A stretch of 64,000 nt of DNA from Balamuthia mandrillaris (GCA_031835245.1 JAVKOQ010000054.1:183119-247118), one strand, 5' to 3'; shown: positions 10,364 through 22,002, counted from the first letter of the stretch. The notes: generated by a model not told the origin, from the sequence alone. Program-made: numbers and translations.

Positions 10364-12603
10364 TCATAACCGCATCCAACTGTCTCTCTCCATTCCAGAA
10401 ACAGCCATTTGTATCTTCGTTTTTGTTGTCCTCGTTGCTTCTTTTTCGCTCAAAGGGGCCTTCTGCTTATCATTCTCCTCGAGAACCTGATAAACGCTCT
10501 CCACCAAAGCCATCGCGCGTTTGTCCAACCAGAGCTCCTGTGGATCCACCGCTCCCATCATGTTCATCACGTAAGCAAAGCTCATCCTTCGGTCCAAGTC
10601 AGCAAAGGCCAAAGAGCCTCCATAGCCACAAGAGCCTATCACGTGCCAATCGGGCTTCAACTTTACCCACCCGCCTCTCGTGAAGGCTGCTTCGCTTTTG
10701 AGGATGACGTCTTTGCTGAACTTGACTGGTTTGGTTTCTTCCAGAAGAAGCTCTTGCAGAGATTTGGAGAATCCGAAGGAAGAAGAAGAGTTGAGAGAAG
10801 GAGGAAGGAAAGAAGAAGAGGAGCTGCCGAGAGCCACGAGATGATACAGTTTGGCGAGACCGTCTGCGGAGCCTATGCCTGCGCAGGAAGGGGCTTCGAG
10901 CGACCGAATCTCGGTCGTGTCGTACATCGCAAGGTTCATTGCTCCGTTCAATGCAGCTAACAAGAAGATAAGTTAAATGGAATAGTAAGGGAGGAAGCTA
11001 GAAATAAGGAAGGAGAGGGCGAAGGAGAACAATAGAAGTTGGATAAAGAATAGAACTTACTTGGACGTGTAAAAGCTCCGTAAGATAAGGAAGAAGAATC
11101 CATCAGTTCGTTAAAAAACTCTGACCCCCAAAACTGTTCCTCGAAGAGATAGGGCGAAAGGCTTTCGATGGCAGCCCACAACTTTGGTCTTGGCACCAAC
11201 TGAGCTGTTCGGTGGTGATGCTTTTCATCCAACCTTTGTAGATGATAACATTTAGAGAAAGGTCATCGGAAACAAAAAAAAAAAATGAACGACGGAAGCA
11301 AGAGAAGCAATGGAAACTTATTTTACCGAAAGTGGAAGTCGATGCCAAATGGTTCTGCGATTTCTTCTCTGAAGAACTCGTCCATTCCTCGTCCCTTGAC
11401 GTCCACCCTGCGGATGAGTTGAGACAAGAAGAAGTCTCGGCTGATCGCGTGATATCCATGCACTCCCTTTTATATATCAAATGAGCAAATGACAGAAAAG
11501 AGAGAAAAAAACGAGAATGAGCACTTGAAAGAAAGAAAGAATGTACCTCAGTGACCTTCCAGTTGGGCTTTTGTTTGGCCAACAAATCTCCAAGCTCAGT
11601 GGAGGTGGTTGCTTCTTGCAAGAACGTTAAGTCGTCATAGAGAGGATCATCTATCACGGCTAAACCTGCTTCGTGTCGCAATAACTGACCCAAAGTTATG
11701 TTTTCTTTGCCTATATTTTGTTGAATATCAGTAAAGCGAAACGAACGAAATAGAAGAACGAGAACGAAGGACGAAGAACGAAGAAGAAAAAGCACAAGAA
11801 GAAAAGAAGAAGAAGAACAAACCTTCTTGCGCAAACTCGGGCCAATAATAAGCAACAGCAGTATCATAATCCAATCGACCATCCGCAACAAGCTTGGCAA
11901 TGCACAAGTTTGCAACTCCTTTGCCGGTGCTAAACACGTTCACCAGGGTGTCCTTTCGCCACTCATCGTAGCCGCTGCCGTCTTCGCTTGGCTTGGCCAC
12001 TCCAGCCCAAAGATCAACAACTTTCTCACCATTCACTGTTGTTTGTTCAAAAACAACATATGAGTAAGAAAATGAAAAGAATGAAGAGTAGAGAGAAGAG
12101 AAGAGAGAAGCAGAGAAGCGAGTAAAGAGAACGAGAGAACGACGAAGAGAAGAGAGAAGAGAGAAGAGAGAAGAGAGAGAAGAGAACGAGAGAACGAGAG
12201 AACTAGAGAACGAGAGAACGAGAGAAGAGAGAACGATGAAGAGCAGAGAAGGGAGCGGAGAAGAGAAGGAAGAACAAGAGATTAGCGGGGAAAAAATAGC
12301 AGACAACGAACCGTAGACCACAACAGCGGCCCCGACCTCGTCAAACTCCTCAAAGTTGCGACGGAAGCGCTCCCTCACGGCCGCAAAGTCCTCCCTCCAT
12401 TTGCCCCGAACGGGAACGTTGGAGCACTCCGTCAGGCCGACAAAGCAGGCAAAGCTGTGGTTGGGCTTGGGGTTGAACAGCACCTTGGGGTAGGCCAGCA
12501 CCACGCCGAGGAGGCTGCAGAGGAGCAGGGAGCAGAGGGCGAGGAGGCGAAGCCTGCTTCCATGGTTCTTATGATCACTATGTTGCGTTCTCCTTTCCGT
12601 CAT
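10364..12603 (-). CDS. Secreted or membrane-anchored serine-beta-lactamase-like hydrolase
   Basis: Six exons join in frame on the minus strand: 12603-12312, 12035-11823, 11710-11547, 11466-11327, 11233-11061 and 10956-10364, giving 524 residues. An N-terminal hydrophobic segment (about residues 17-37) is a signal peptide or anchor. The class-C beta-lactamase/esterase fold follows: VNGEKVVDLWAG, then FSTGKGV with the SxxK catalytic Ser and Lys, then LLRHEAGL, the YHAIS region that supplies the Tyr motif, and the C-terminal GYGGSLAFADLDRRMSFAYVMN block. Animal LACTB-like proteins and bacterial esterases share this order. The likely reaction is hydrolysis of an ester or amide in the secretory pathway; the substrate cannot be read. 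An upstream in-frame ATG at 12717 exists, but a poly-T run separates it from the conserved part. Confidence 0.85.
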
Positions 12604-12999
12604 ATTTTTTTTTTTTTTTTGGAGTGAGTGGATCAAGTGCAACACTGACGCATCGGGAGGGAGTGCCACTCGGAAAGTTGCGAAAGCGAAAAATAATAGA
12701 AAATAATAAGCCGGCATGTTCTGCCTTTTTTTTTTTCGCCCTCGGATTTTTTATTATGAGCGTAAAATGAAATGAAATGGAATTATGAATTAATTTTCGC
12801 TGCGAAATTGAATGAAAAAAAGAGGAAGAGAAAATTCGGAATGTCCGGAACGCTAGGAATTTTGGTTGACGTCAGCGCCTCTAGGTAATCAAGATTGATC
12901 TATGATGACCCCTCTTTGTCGACATTAATTGTGTATTTTTGTAGACAGCGTCTCTTTCGGCAACAAGAAAAGAAGAATAAAAGAGAAGAAAGAATAAGA
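12604..12999. promoter_or_regulatory. Divergent promoter region between hydrolase and SIN1
   Basis: The 396-bp gap serves two divergent genes. It contains TGACGTCA at 12867-12874, TGTCGACA at 12917-12924 and TTTGTAGACA near 12938-12947. All lie 50-135 bp upstream of the SIN1 start. The same three sites recur upstream of several other genes in the window. Confidence 0.5.
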
Positions 13000-14908
13000 A
13001 TGTTGGCGGTGGGGGAGAAGCGCTATGTGTTGGAGCTGCTGAAGGAAAGGAGGGAAGGAGGGAGGGACATGGTGGATCCGGCCGTGAAGGCCGTCTTTGG
13101 GGCATCCCCTCCGTTCCCAACCTCCATCCCGGTGAACGAGGAGAGCGACGAGGACTTGGAACAGGTAGCAGAGGAAGAACGCCTGGCTTCCATGGGGGGA
13201 AAACAGGAACGGGCCTCTCGAAAGACAAACAGCTCGGGGGATACCCTACGGATAACTAAAGATGAAAAGGAAAAGGCAGAGCGAGACAAGCAAAAGTGGG
13301 AAGGTGGCGTACGGGGAACTACGGGCAACATGTTTCAAAAGGACACCACCTTCAAGAACAACTTCTCCGCCACGAACGCCGCTAAAGAGTCCGTCATGAG
13401 CAAAATCATTGGCTCAGCGGCAGAGAAAGAAAGGAAGAGCCAGCTGGCCGTAGTCGTTTATTTATATATTAACCATCCGCCTGATGAAGGCGAGAAGGAA
13501 AACAGCGGACGAGCTGCTTCTTCTGCAGGGACTCTCATGCAACTCTGCCTCAAGGAACACACGACGATTGGAGGTCTGCTAAAAGCGGTGAGAGGCAAGT
13601 TGGACGCCGAGGGTAAGCCTAGCAAAGGCAAGTGTACAGTAAGGATCGCAGAGGAGGACGGCTCGCCTGATGAAGACATTCCAGGTTCGAACCTTATTCC
13701 TTGCTCCCTCTATAGAGTCATGTACTTGCTCACGCTATGTTTGTCATCAAAGCCTTGAGTGAAGAGCAGCCTCTAAGGAAGTTTGGAAGACGATTTGCGG
13801 TGGTGCAAACTCTCGCAGGTCGGTAAAGAGATGCAAAAGCTCTTGTTCTTCCGTTTTGTTCAACAGTTCTCGTTCTCCAAACAAACCAACCAACAGAGGG
13901 TGACGTTCCATCCGCACTGAACGCATACGATAAGAAACTGTTGAAGATTAACCTGCCAAAGAATGAACACCAGGTTGGGCAAACTCTTCACATCGAAATT
14001 CTTACTCACCTCTTTGTTCTGGTCTCTCACTCGTCCTCGTCACGCACTTATCCTCTCCTCTCGTTTTTTTTTTTTTTGCTATCTTCTTCCTCGTCTCGTC
14101 TTCTGCCTTCTTTCTCCTTCCTCAGATGGTGGCCTATCAAGGGGACATGCAAATCAGGACGTTGCTGCGGAGGTTGTGCGAGCGGAGGGCATTGGACTAC
14201 ACAGAGCACTGTCTGACACAGCCGGACTCACACGAGGCTCTGCACCCTGACACCACTCTGGATAAACTGCCTATCCCTGAAGTAACGTTACGCTCTTCTG
14301 TAACTGGTACGTCGCAGCCACAAACAAATAACAACAGACCTTTTCAACGATGATGTTTCGGTATGCAAACAGGAAAACCAGAAGGAGAGGCTGGCGATGC
14401 TTTGGCTTTCTGGAGCGACACGAACGCTTTCCGTTTTACCGAGTACCAGGTGACCAAGTTCAAGCGGTTCGGTCCCAACCAGGAACGGATTCTCGGGCTG
14501 GAAAAGGACTGCATTACCAATAACTCGTTGAAGAAAGGACACTCCACCAAACGGGTAACAACAAACTTTCGTTCTCCTTTCTGCAACCATTAAAAAAAAA
14601 GCCGAAAACAACTAACAAGATCAAAAACAAATAAGCCCATGAGGTCCATCAAAGAGTTAAAGTCGGCAACGTTGTTGGGAGACCACAAACCCAGACAGTT
14701 TTCCCTGCGCTTCATCGACCGCCGGACCTACGTCTACGAAGCCAAAACCGTCAAAGACGCCAGTAAGTTCTTTCTTTTCGCCATTTTTCCAAGAACCCCC
14801 CAAAAAGAAAGAAAACTTCTCACACCTTTTCCATCTCCTCCACCGCGGCAAACGCGAAAAGGGGAAATTGTGGCGAAGCTGCGCTACATCAAAGAAAGGG
14901 GAGACTAG
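13000..14908 (+). CDS. SIN1-type subunit of TOR complex 2
   Basis: Seven exons join in frame: 13000-13684, 13753-13818, 13897-13973, 14126-14306, 14373-14554, 14636-14762 and 14862-14908, for 454 residues. The middle holds the CRIM domain: LCLKEHTTIGGLLKAV, then VRIAEEDGSPDEDIPALSEEQPLRKFG across a splice site. A Ras-binding-like domain with MQIRTLLRRLCERR follows (about residues 280-340), then a C-terminal PH domain starting near KFKRFGPNQERILGLE and ending LRFIDRRTYVYEAKTVKDA-REIVAKLRYI. SIN1/Avo1/RIP3 proteins recruit AGC-kinase substrates through CRIM and place TORC2 at membranes through the PH domain. The N-terminal 150 residues are charged and less conserved. All splice phases agree, and the domain order is diagnostic. 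Confidence 0.88.
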
Positions 14909-14948
14909 CAGTAAACCCCCCCTTTGATTGGCTCAGTGATCGGTTACT

Positions 14949-15090
14949 GAAAGTTTCAAACCACCAATCAAAAATCAAAACAGAGGCTTTATCTTACCAT
15001 AAAAAGGCCATTTTCTGTTGTCTTTTTCTTTGTCTCATCTCTAGCAGAGATCTTTCACGTCGACAAAAATTCATTGCTCCGCTTTACCCC
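14949..15090 (+). promoter_or_regulatory. Promoter block shared with 63.8 kb
   Basis: This block precedes the granulin-like gene. It holds CACCAATCAAAAATCAAA (14962-14979), a TATA-like CATAAAAA (14998-15005) and CACGTCGACAAAAATTCATT (from 15057). An inverted copy with the same order lies at about 63770-63890 upstream of the acyltransferase gene. Confidence 0.65.
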
Positions 15091-15273
15091 CCCCCTCAGA
15101 TCAACATGACATCACCCACCTGAATTAAGTAATTTGCCGGGTTTTGTGATTAATTAGGATGGAACCCTCGCCCTTTGGCCCAAAAAAAGAAAAGTCACGA
15201 AAATAAAAAGACCCTCACCACCGCTTTTTCTTTTTTGCTGCTGTTTGACTGAAACTATCGCACTACGTTTTTG

Positions 15274-15314
15274 CACTCACTCACTCACTCACTCACTCAC
15301 TCACTCACTCACTA
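15274..15314 (+). repeat. CACT tetranucleotide repeat in 5' leader
   Basis: About ten CACT units run up to three bases before the start codon of the granulin-like gene. They probably form part of its 5' untranslated region. Confidence 0.85.
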
Positions 15315-15316
15315 CG

Positions 15317-15670
15317 ATGAAGGTTATTGTTGCCTGCCTTTTGTTCGCCCTTGTGGCCGTGGCTGTGGCCGTTCCCCTGCGCAAGGTGGACCCCCTCGCC
15401 CGCGTTCCTCGCTTCGACGCTGAGGAGCACCAGCTCGCCCCCCGTGACGCCTGCTCCAACAGCCCCTGCGGCTCTGGCGAGACCTGCTGCCTGATGCCCG
15501 ACGGCTCTGCTGGCTGCTGCCCCTTCCCCAACGCCTGCTGCTGCCCTGACAAGCAGAGCTGCTGCGGTGAGTACAAGTGCGAGTGCACCGGCTGCCCTGG
15601 CCCCAGCTGCAGCTGCTCCAGCTGCGGCAGTGACGGACAGTGCATCAACAACGAGGCCTTCAACTTCTAA
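15317..15670 (+). CDS. Granulin-like secreted cysteine-rich protein
   Basis: Single exon, 117 residues. Residues 1-17 are a clear signal peptide (MKVIVACLLFALVAVAVA). A short propeptide-like segment leads to a granulin core: CSNSPCGSGETCC, then GSAGCCPFPNACCCPDKQSCC. This matches the family pattern of paired cysteines with CCP and D..CC, but the C-terminal part is a diverged Cys/Ser/Gly tail (CSCSSCGSDGQC). Granulin modules are disulfide-stapled secreted or lysosomal mini-domains. Codon use is markedly GC-rich and C-ending compared with the neighbours, which suggests strong expression. There is no intron, which is unusual here. The start is fixed by the signal peptide and follows a CACT repeat leader. 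Confidence 0.85.
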   Translation: MKVIVACLLFALVAVAVAVPLRKVDPLARVPRFDAEEHQLAPRDACSNSPCGSGETCCLMPDGSAGCCPFPNACCCPDKQSCCGEYKCECTGCPGPSCSCSSCGSDGQCINNEAFNF

Positions 15671-16418
15671 GAAAGCTTTTGCGTTGCATCACACTGTTTG
15701 ATTTGTGATTCTCACTCCCCCTCACTACCACACTTCGCAACAGAATAAAAATCATTTTCTGCTGCGAACTTTCTCATCTCTTTTGTCGTCAACGACAAGA
15801 CTCGTTCATCTTCAAGGAGAACGTGGACAGACCACGACTTTAAAGAAGCAAAGGGGCACTCTCTTCCCCCACAAACATGTAACAGGTGATATCCGTGGAA
15901 CCGCCCACATCAACGCACGTCTTTTAGCTACTGCCAGAAGGATGTCCCATCCAGAATCGGCACGCTGCTCTCTTCTTTTTCTTCTTCGTCCTCCTCTTCA
16001 TACCCCTCCAATTCTGTGTCCAAGGAAGAAAAAGAAGAAGAAGAACAAGAAGAACAACGAAAAGAGAGGAGTAGAAGAACAAGAAGAAGAAGAAGCACAA
16101 GAACAAGAAAAAAAGAGGAACTGTGCTTCGCCTTTTCCGCTCCTCCATATCCGTTTCGGTCAACCGCAAAGTCACACTGACGCCATGAAAGCTTTTTTTT
16201 AGGGGGTTTTGTGCGCTAAACTTTCTCCCTATCTCCCTAGCGCTGTTTCTCATTCGCCCTTACCCTCAAAGCAGAAAACTCCGCTTTTTCTCAGATGACC
16301 TCATGGTAGGAGGATATAATAAGCCTTATACGTAACGCTCCGAACAAAACAAACACAAAAAACAACAAAGAAGGAGGAACGCAAAAAAAAAACCCACAAA
16401 AAAAAAAAAAAACAAACC
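15671..16418. other. Spacer, possible short minus-strand gene
   Basis: No gene can be asserted. On the minus strand an ATG at 16253 opens a short basic frame. It is followed by an AAGAAG (minus-strand CTT) tract at 16025-16110 that resembles an intron, and then by an acidic frame at about 15945-16010 ending SVPILDGTSFWQ and a stop. The splice phases I tried do not join cleanly. AC-rich leader sequence precedes the gene at 16419. Confidence 0.3.
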
Positions 16419-17085
16419 ATGGAGCTCAGGTTTTTGTTGATCATCATTATGGCTGTGGCTGGCGGCGTTTCGGCGGCCATCCACACCGCCTATTTTCTCT
16501 ACAAGATGATCAACAGCGGCCGGACCAAAAACTATTACGCCCTCTCCCAAGCGGAAGCCCAACAAAAGGGCTACGATGACTCGTGCTGCGGCGGAGTTAT
16601 AGAACTGAACCCAAGTACGCTTCCTCCTTTTTTTTTCTTCTTGTTTTTCTTCTTCTTGTTCTTCTTCTACTCGTTCTTGTTCTTGTTCTTGTTCTTGTTC
16701 TTCTGCTTCTTCTTGTTCTTGTTCTTGTTCTTGTTCTTGTTCTTGTTCTTGTTCTTGTTCTTCTTCTTGTTCTTGTTCTTGTTCTTGTTCTTCTTCTTGT
16801 TCTTCTTGTTCTTCTTCTTCTTCTCCTTCAAGTCTTGTGCTTCTTCTTCATGTTCTTCTTAGTGTCCTTCCTCTATCTCCCACTGTCACTGACTCCCCAA
16901 AAACAAACTAAGCCGAGGTGAGCTTATGCATGGGATACCTGTGGAATACTTGCACAGACCATGGAGCCATGAAGAAAACAACCTTCATCTTCTGGTACTT
17001 CTTCGTCCTGTTTTTCGACTGTGCCCTCACTGTCGGCGTTTGTCTATTCGTCAACTGGAGATGTCCTTCTGATGTTTACGTTTAA
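16419..17085 (+). CDS. Small two-pass membrane protein
   Basis: Two exons (16419-16614 and 16958-17085) join in frame to give 107 residues. Residues 4-32 form a hydrophobic segment (FLLIIIMAVAGGVSA onward) that may be a signal anchor. A CCGG pair of cysteines lies before the intron. The second exon encodes a longer hydrophobic stretch (FIFWYFFVLFFDCALTVGVCLFV) and a short tail. The intron is a 343-bp TTCTTG satellite on the sense strand. I recognise no family. Confidence 0.55.
16620..16850 (+). repeat. TTCTTG hexanucleotide satellite intron
   Basis: Imperfect TTCTTG and TTCTTC repeats fill the intron of the small membrane protein gene. The same unit recurs in introns at 7200-7370, 18000-18130 (minus sense) and 20815-20995. 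Confidence 0.85.
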
Positions 17086-17497
17086 AGCCGAACTTTTTAT
17101 TTATCTTTTGTATGGTCTTTTGTGGGGTTCGAAGGAGAAGAAAAGAGAAGAGAACATCGCAAACACGTGTTTTGTTATTGTTGTTTAGTTCCTCCGCTTT
17201 ATCGCTGCTCCACTCGACCCAATCAGCTGGCCGATAGCGCCCAATCCCCCTGTAGGTTGTCTTGGGTAACGCGTAGGGTTATCCACGAAGGCTACAGTCT
17301 AACCTACGGTCGCAGCTTTCTTGTTGCTGCTCCAGTGGCCTCATCAACTCAGAAGAACGCATGAAGCCCAAAACCAAAAATCCTCACCGACTGAACGTGA
17401 TAGAGAAGTAACAAAACGATACTCTCACGGGTCCGTTCTAAAATGAATAACAATCCTTTCACTTCTTCTGTACATCAGTCTCGTCTCCAACATGAAT
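17086..17497. other. Spacer between convergent genes
   Basis: I see no coding region, RNA gene or repeat in this stretch. The two flanking genes converge on it. Confidence 0.4.
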
Positions 17498-18464
17498 CTA
17501 CTCTGACAGCAACTTTATCTTGGCTTGAAGTCGGCTCAACTTTCGCTCCGTCTTCTGCATTTCGTTCTGTCTCTCTCTTTCATCTTTCATCCTTTTGGCT
17601 GCTAGTATCGCCACCTTGGTCATCTCTGCCGAGAAAGAAAACATCGGTGACAGCGAATCCAGAACCTCAGGAAACGTTTCAAAGAGCTTCCAGTAGTAGC
17701 TTTGAAGCTGGGTTGCTCTCTGGTTGAAGTTTTTTGGCTTCTTCATGTCTTTTAGCTGTTGCTTCCCCGGAAAGCTTGGCAGTTGCTCTTGTTCGCGAAT
17801 GAACTGTTCCTTCAGCTGATACAAAGAAAGACAAGGTTAGGAAAGAATAGAAATGGAAAAAAAAAAAAGGAATGGAGTATTACTTGTTTGTGGTAACGGC
17901 GCAGCTCTCCATACTTTCCACCAAAGGATTCTGTGCAGTGTTCCTCTTCCACCTGTATGGTCATTTCAAACGCGTATTCCTTCATCACTCCAGTTAGGGA
18001 AAAAGAGAAGAAAGCGAAGAAGAACGAAGAAGAAGAAGAACAAGAAGAAGAACAAGAACAAGAAGAAGAAGAAGAAGAAGAACAAGAAAAACAAGAAGAA
18101 CAAGAAGAAGAACAAGAACAAGAACAAGCCAAGAAGTACAAGACCAAGAACAAGAACAAGGAAAAGAAGAATAAGCGAGGAGAACACATACCACCCAAGG
18201 TTTCTTCGCTCCAGACGTAGTCCAAACCTTTTCATCCACAAGGGCGGCCCCTATCCACCGAACAACAACCTTAGGAGGTGGCCGCGCCAGCTCTCTCAAC
18301 GCGCTCAGGGTTAGTTGCAAATGTTGTGCTTTTGCTGCACGTTTGCTTCTGGAATCCTGAGCCACCGGATGATGGTCGGATTTCGGTTCGTCACCTTCTT
18401 TTCCTTCTGGTCGTCCTTTTGCTTCTTCTCCTTGTTCTTTGCTGCAGTGTTTCTTTGCTTCCAT
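17498..18464 (-). CDS. PX-domain protein with C-terminal coiled coil
   Basis: Three exons join in frame on the minus strand: 18464-18192, 17979-17884 and 17815-17498, giving 228 residues. After a charged N-terminus the PX fold starts near PPKVVVRWIGAALVD, continues to EYAFEMTIQVEE, and contains the signature ELRRYHKQLKEQF and then LPSFPGKQ and FNQRATQLQSYYWKLFE. PX domains bind phosphoinositides, mostly PI3P, using the Arg in the RRY motif and the region after the Pro loop. A Lys/Glu-rich C-terminus (ERERQNEMQKTERKLSRLQAKIKLL) is a likely coiled coil, as in sorting nexins. The exon 1-2 acceptor is GAAG, chosen because alternative sites break the frame. The middle intron is a CTT satellite on the sense strand. 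Confidence 0.7.
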
Positions 18465-18615
18465 CTTCGTTTTCTGTTCTCTTTAACTGTGCTCTGGGGA
18501 TGCCTATATTGTTTTAATTTCCCTTTCACGTTTTTTTTGCTGAACAGCTCAAAGAGAATGCAGATGTGTGCACACAGGGAGGGATAAAAAGAACAAGAAG
18601 AACAATATTTTTGTT

Positions 18616-20149
18616 TTATTTGGATGGTTCTGGGCAGCCATTTGCACGAGCCCACTCCAAGACGTCGGTTGCATGCCGTCTTTCAGCCAAGATGCAGGTG
18701 TTTTCATCCCAAGGACACCCATTCTCTCTGGCCACCTCAAGACTTCCAGCTGCCCACCCCATGCCGCAAGGCTGCAAGTCCCCTCGTCCCAAGGACACCC
18801 GTTCTCTCTCGCCCATTTCAGCACCTCCAACTGTCCCTCTAATGCTGCTAGAGCGCAGGTATGCTCATCCCTTGGACATCCATGCTCTCTGGCCCAAACA
18901 AGCATTTCCAACTGTCCATTGTTTGCCGCTGCACTGCATGCTCGTTCATCCCAAGGACACCCATTCTCACGAGCATACTTCAGCACTGGTAAGGCACCAA
19001 CCTCCATCGCGAGTAGACAAAGTCGTTCGTCCCAAGGACACCCATGCTCATGCAGCCATTTGACGACATCCAACCGTTCATTATATACAGCTCCATTGTA
19101 TGTGGTTTCATCCCATGGACAGCCGTTTTCTCTTGCGCATTCCACAATCTCCATTTGTCCATTCTTTGCTGCAGCCATGCAGGTGCTCTGGTCCCAAGGA
19201 CATCCGTTTTCTCTGGCCCACTTCAGGACCTCTAAATGCCCCCAGTAGGCAGCTTCAGTGCAAACTTGTGCTGACCAAGGGCACCCTTCCATTTTCGCCC
19301 ACTTCAGCATTTCCAAATCACCCCTCCGTACGACCTCTCTGCAAACATCATCTGCACTCCAGTTACATCCGTTCGCTTTGGCCCACTTCAGCACCTCAAA
19401 GTGTCCCGCACAGGCTGCCGTGTTGCACGTCTCTTCATCCCACGGGCACCCGTTCTCTCTTGCCCATTGCAACAGCTCCAAATGTCCCATGAACGCTGCC
19501 GTAGAACAAACCCGTTCGTTCCAGGGACATCCATTGGCGTGAAGCCAATGCAACACCTCCAGGTGCCCGTTGCTTGCCGCTTTGATGCATGTTTTCTCGT
19601 CCAACCGGCAGGCGTTTTCTTCCCTCAACAATTTCAAGATCTCCAAGTGTCCGTTCTCTGCTGCAATGTCGCAAAGCGCCTCCGCCAAAACAGCCCACTG
19701 CCTGCCTTCGATAGTTTTGCCCAAAGCACAGCTTCTCTCTAAAACCCATTGCAAGACACGTAGATGCCCGTTTTCAGCTCCTTGATAGCATGTTGTGTTG
19801 ATGTCTCAAGAGCATCCATTTTCCACTGCCCATTTTAGCACTGCCAAGTGCCCGTTGGCCGCTGCTTGATGACACGTTTTGCTGTCCCATGGACAGCCTT
19901 GCTCCCTCAGCCATTGGGAAGTCTACCCCAACTTAGAAGAGAGAGGGAGGTACATGCTCTCTCCACCGATAGTTTGTATCTCCATTCGTCGGGACAAGAG
20001 GAGAACCACCTGAGGGATGTTATAGCTGCCATAGCGATCACGTCCGCTGGAATCAGCCCTAAAATGCCTCTAAAAATTTCATCGGGAAGCTCTTCCAAGC
20101 CACAAGGAGCAGCGGAAGGAACATTCGTTTGTAGGCGGCTCGCCTTCAT
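18616..20149 (-). pseudogene. Broken F-box/ankyrin-repeat gene
   Basis: An F-box (LEELPDEIFRGILGLIPADV) begins at about 20149 and should lead into a long array of 30-33-residue ankyrin repeats built on the unit WARENGCPWDExTC-AAxxGHLEVLK. Three lesions break it. A frameshift near 19905-19930 separates the F-box from the repeats. An in-frame TGA at 19806-19808 stands exactly where other repeats have the TGG Trp of the CPWD motif. A further frameshift near 18745 switches the last two repeats to another frame, ending at 18616. Intact relatives would pair Skp1 with a repeat-based substrate receptor. No intron is needed inside the array. The repeat style is common in protist and giant-virus ankyrin families, so an origin by transfer cannot be judged here. 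Confidence 0.75.
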
Positions 20150-20528
20150 TACTTTGTGTTTGTTCTGTAGTCTCTTCTTTGTTCCGTGCTTTTTTCTTTG
20201 GTTTAGTTCTTATTCATTAAGTTAAATGATAAACTCCGAGATACTCGTCTCCGTTGAAACGTTTGGACTTTTCTGCTCTTCTTCGCTGTTCTATTCATCC
20301 AACCAAGGTTTTGTTCTTACTCCTCCATTCGGCCGGATGAACAGAACCGCCAAGAAGAGCATAACAGTCCATTCGTGTCCACAAACACTTGGGGAACTTG
20401 TTTTTTGTTATCGTATGGCTGAAGCAGGATTTTTTTAATTTAAAATTTTTCTTAGAATTTTTTCAATACAAAAGGAGCAGCATTACTGCAGTTTTTGTGC
20501 AGCAATCACTACAGCAAAACCAAAAAAG
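20150..20528. other. Spacer, likely divergent promoter
   Basis: No gene is seen. The region separates the minus-strand F-box/ankyrin pseudogene from the plus-strand gene at 20529 and is AT-rich near 20435-20465. Confidence 0.4.
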
Positions 20529-20992
20529 ATGAACGTCGAAGAGAAGAGCAACAACAACGACACGTTCGGCAAGGCCAACGGCGAAGAGATCAGCAACAAG
20601 GCGACGGTGCTCGCTGAGTTGGACAAGCTGTTGAACCCCGAGGGCAAACCTCCCGCTCTGGAGCTCATCTTTGCCGAGCCTTATGCCGTGTGTAATCATC
20701 CTTTTTTTTTTTTTTCATGCTTCGTCAAATTCGTCGTTTAACTGATTGGTTTTTTTTAAAATTGTTGATTCCTTTTAGGCCATGAACTTGGGTTTTGGTT
20801 TTTCAACCGTACTGTTTTTGTTCTTGTTCTTGTTGTTGTTCTTGTTGTTGTTCTTGTTCTTCTTCTTGTTCTTGTTCTTGTTCTTCTTGTTCTTCTTCTT
20901 CTTCTTCTTCTTGTTCTTCTTCTTGTTCTTCTTCTTCTTCTTCTTCTTCTTCTTCTTCTTCTTCTTCTTGTTCTTGTTCTTGTTCTTGTTCT

Positions 20993-21034
<42 letters not shown>

Positions 21035-21368
21035 AATTTATTTTTTGGTCCATTATACAGAACCCTTATGGGCACTTGGCTGTTCGATACACCATTCCGA
21101 AAACGGGTGAGAGCGTGGTACGTTTCTTCTTCTTCTTCTCTTCTCTCTTTCGTTCTCTCTTTCGTTCTTTCTTCAGCCTCATTTGTAAAACAAAAAAAAA
21201 AGGTGATGAACGTTCGCGGTTTTGGTGGTGGCGAAATGGTCAACTTTGTCAAACCAGAGGACTACTTCTTTGGCACGAACGACTGGGATGGCGGTAACGA
21301 GCAAGGCGCCATCTATAACCGGTATTATTTCTCCTCCTCTTGTTCTGTCCTCTCTGCTTCTCTGCTTC

Positions 21369-21410
<42 letters not shown>

Positions 21411-21436
21411 CTCTTTCTCCCCTATCATCTTGTCTC

Positions 21437-21482
<46 letters not shown>

Positions 21483-21969
21483 GAAGAAGCTGACAACACC
21501 TGTAAAACAAAAACAAAGCGCATTTGTGTCGGCGAGAGTGGAAAGATTGTCGGATGGCGCTTTAGAGAAGTTGCACACGTTCTTCTCGGGTCTCGCTGAG
21601 CAATGGAAAAGCAAAAACGTGTCCTACTCCATGCTCGGTGGGTTAGTGATTCTTTCTTTGTTATCTTCTTTTGCTTCTTTCTTCCTGTTCGACTTCATCT
21701 TAACCTCTCATAATAGTGCAATCAAGAATTGGTATCGCGGAGAAAAGAAACATGGCAACTGTGCTTACTGGGTGGCTATGGGCCTGAAGGAAGCTGACAT
21801 TCTTCCACATCGCTCCATGTGGCCTGTGCGTCCATTTCTTCTGTCTCTGTCTCTCTGTCTCTGTCTCTGTCTCTGTCTCTGTCTCTGTCTCTGTCTCTGT
21901 CTCTGTCTCTGTCTCTGTCTCTGTCTCTCTGTCTCTGTCTCTGTCTCTCTGTCTCTCTGTCTCTCTTTT

Positions 21970-22002
<33 letters not shown>

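Noticed and set aside
19806..19808. TGA as a selenocysteine or reassigned Trp codon in the ankyrin array
   Set aside because: Other repeats use TGG at the same place, two frameshifts flank the array, and TGA serves as a normal stop in several intact genes here.
21325..21614. Glu/Arg-rich minus-strand frames over CT repeats
   Set aside because: Antisense of pyrimidine introns in the 15-exon gene; composition only.
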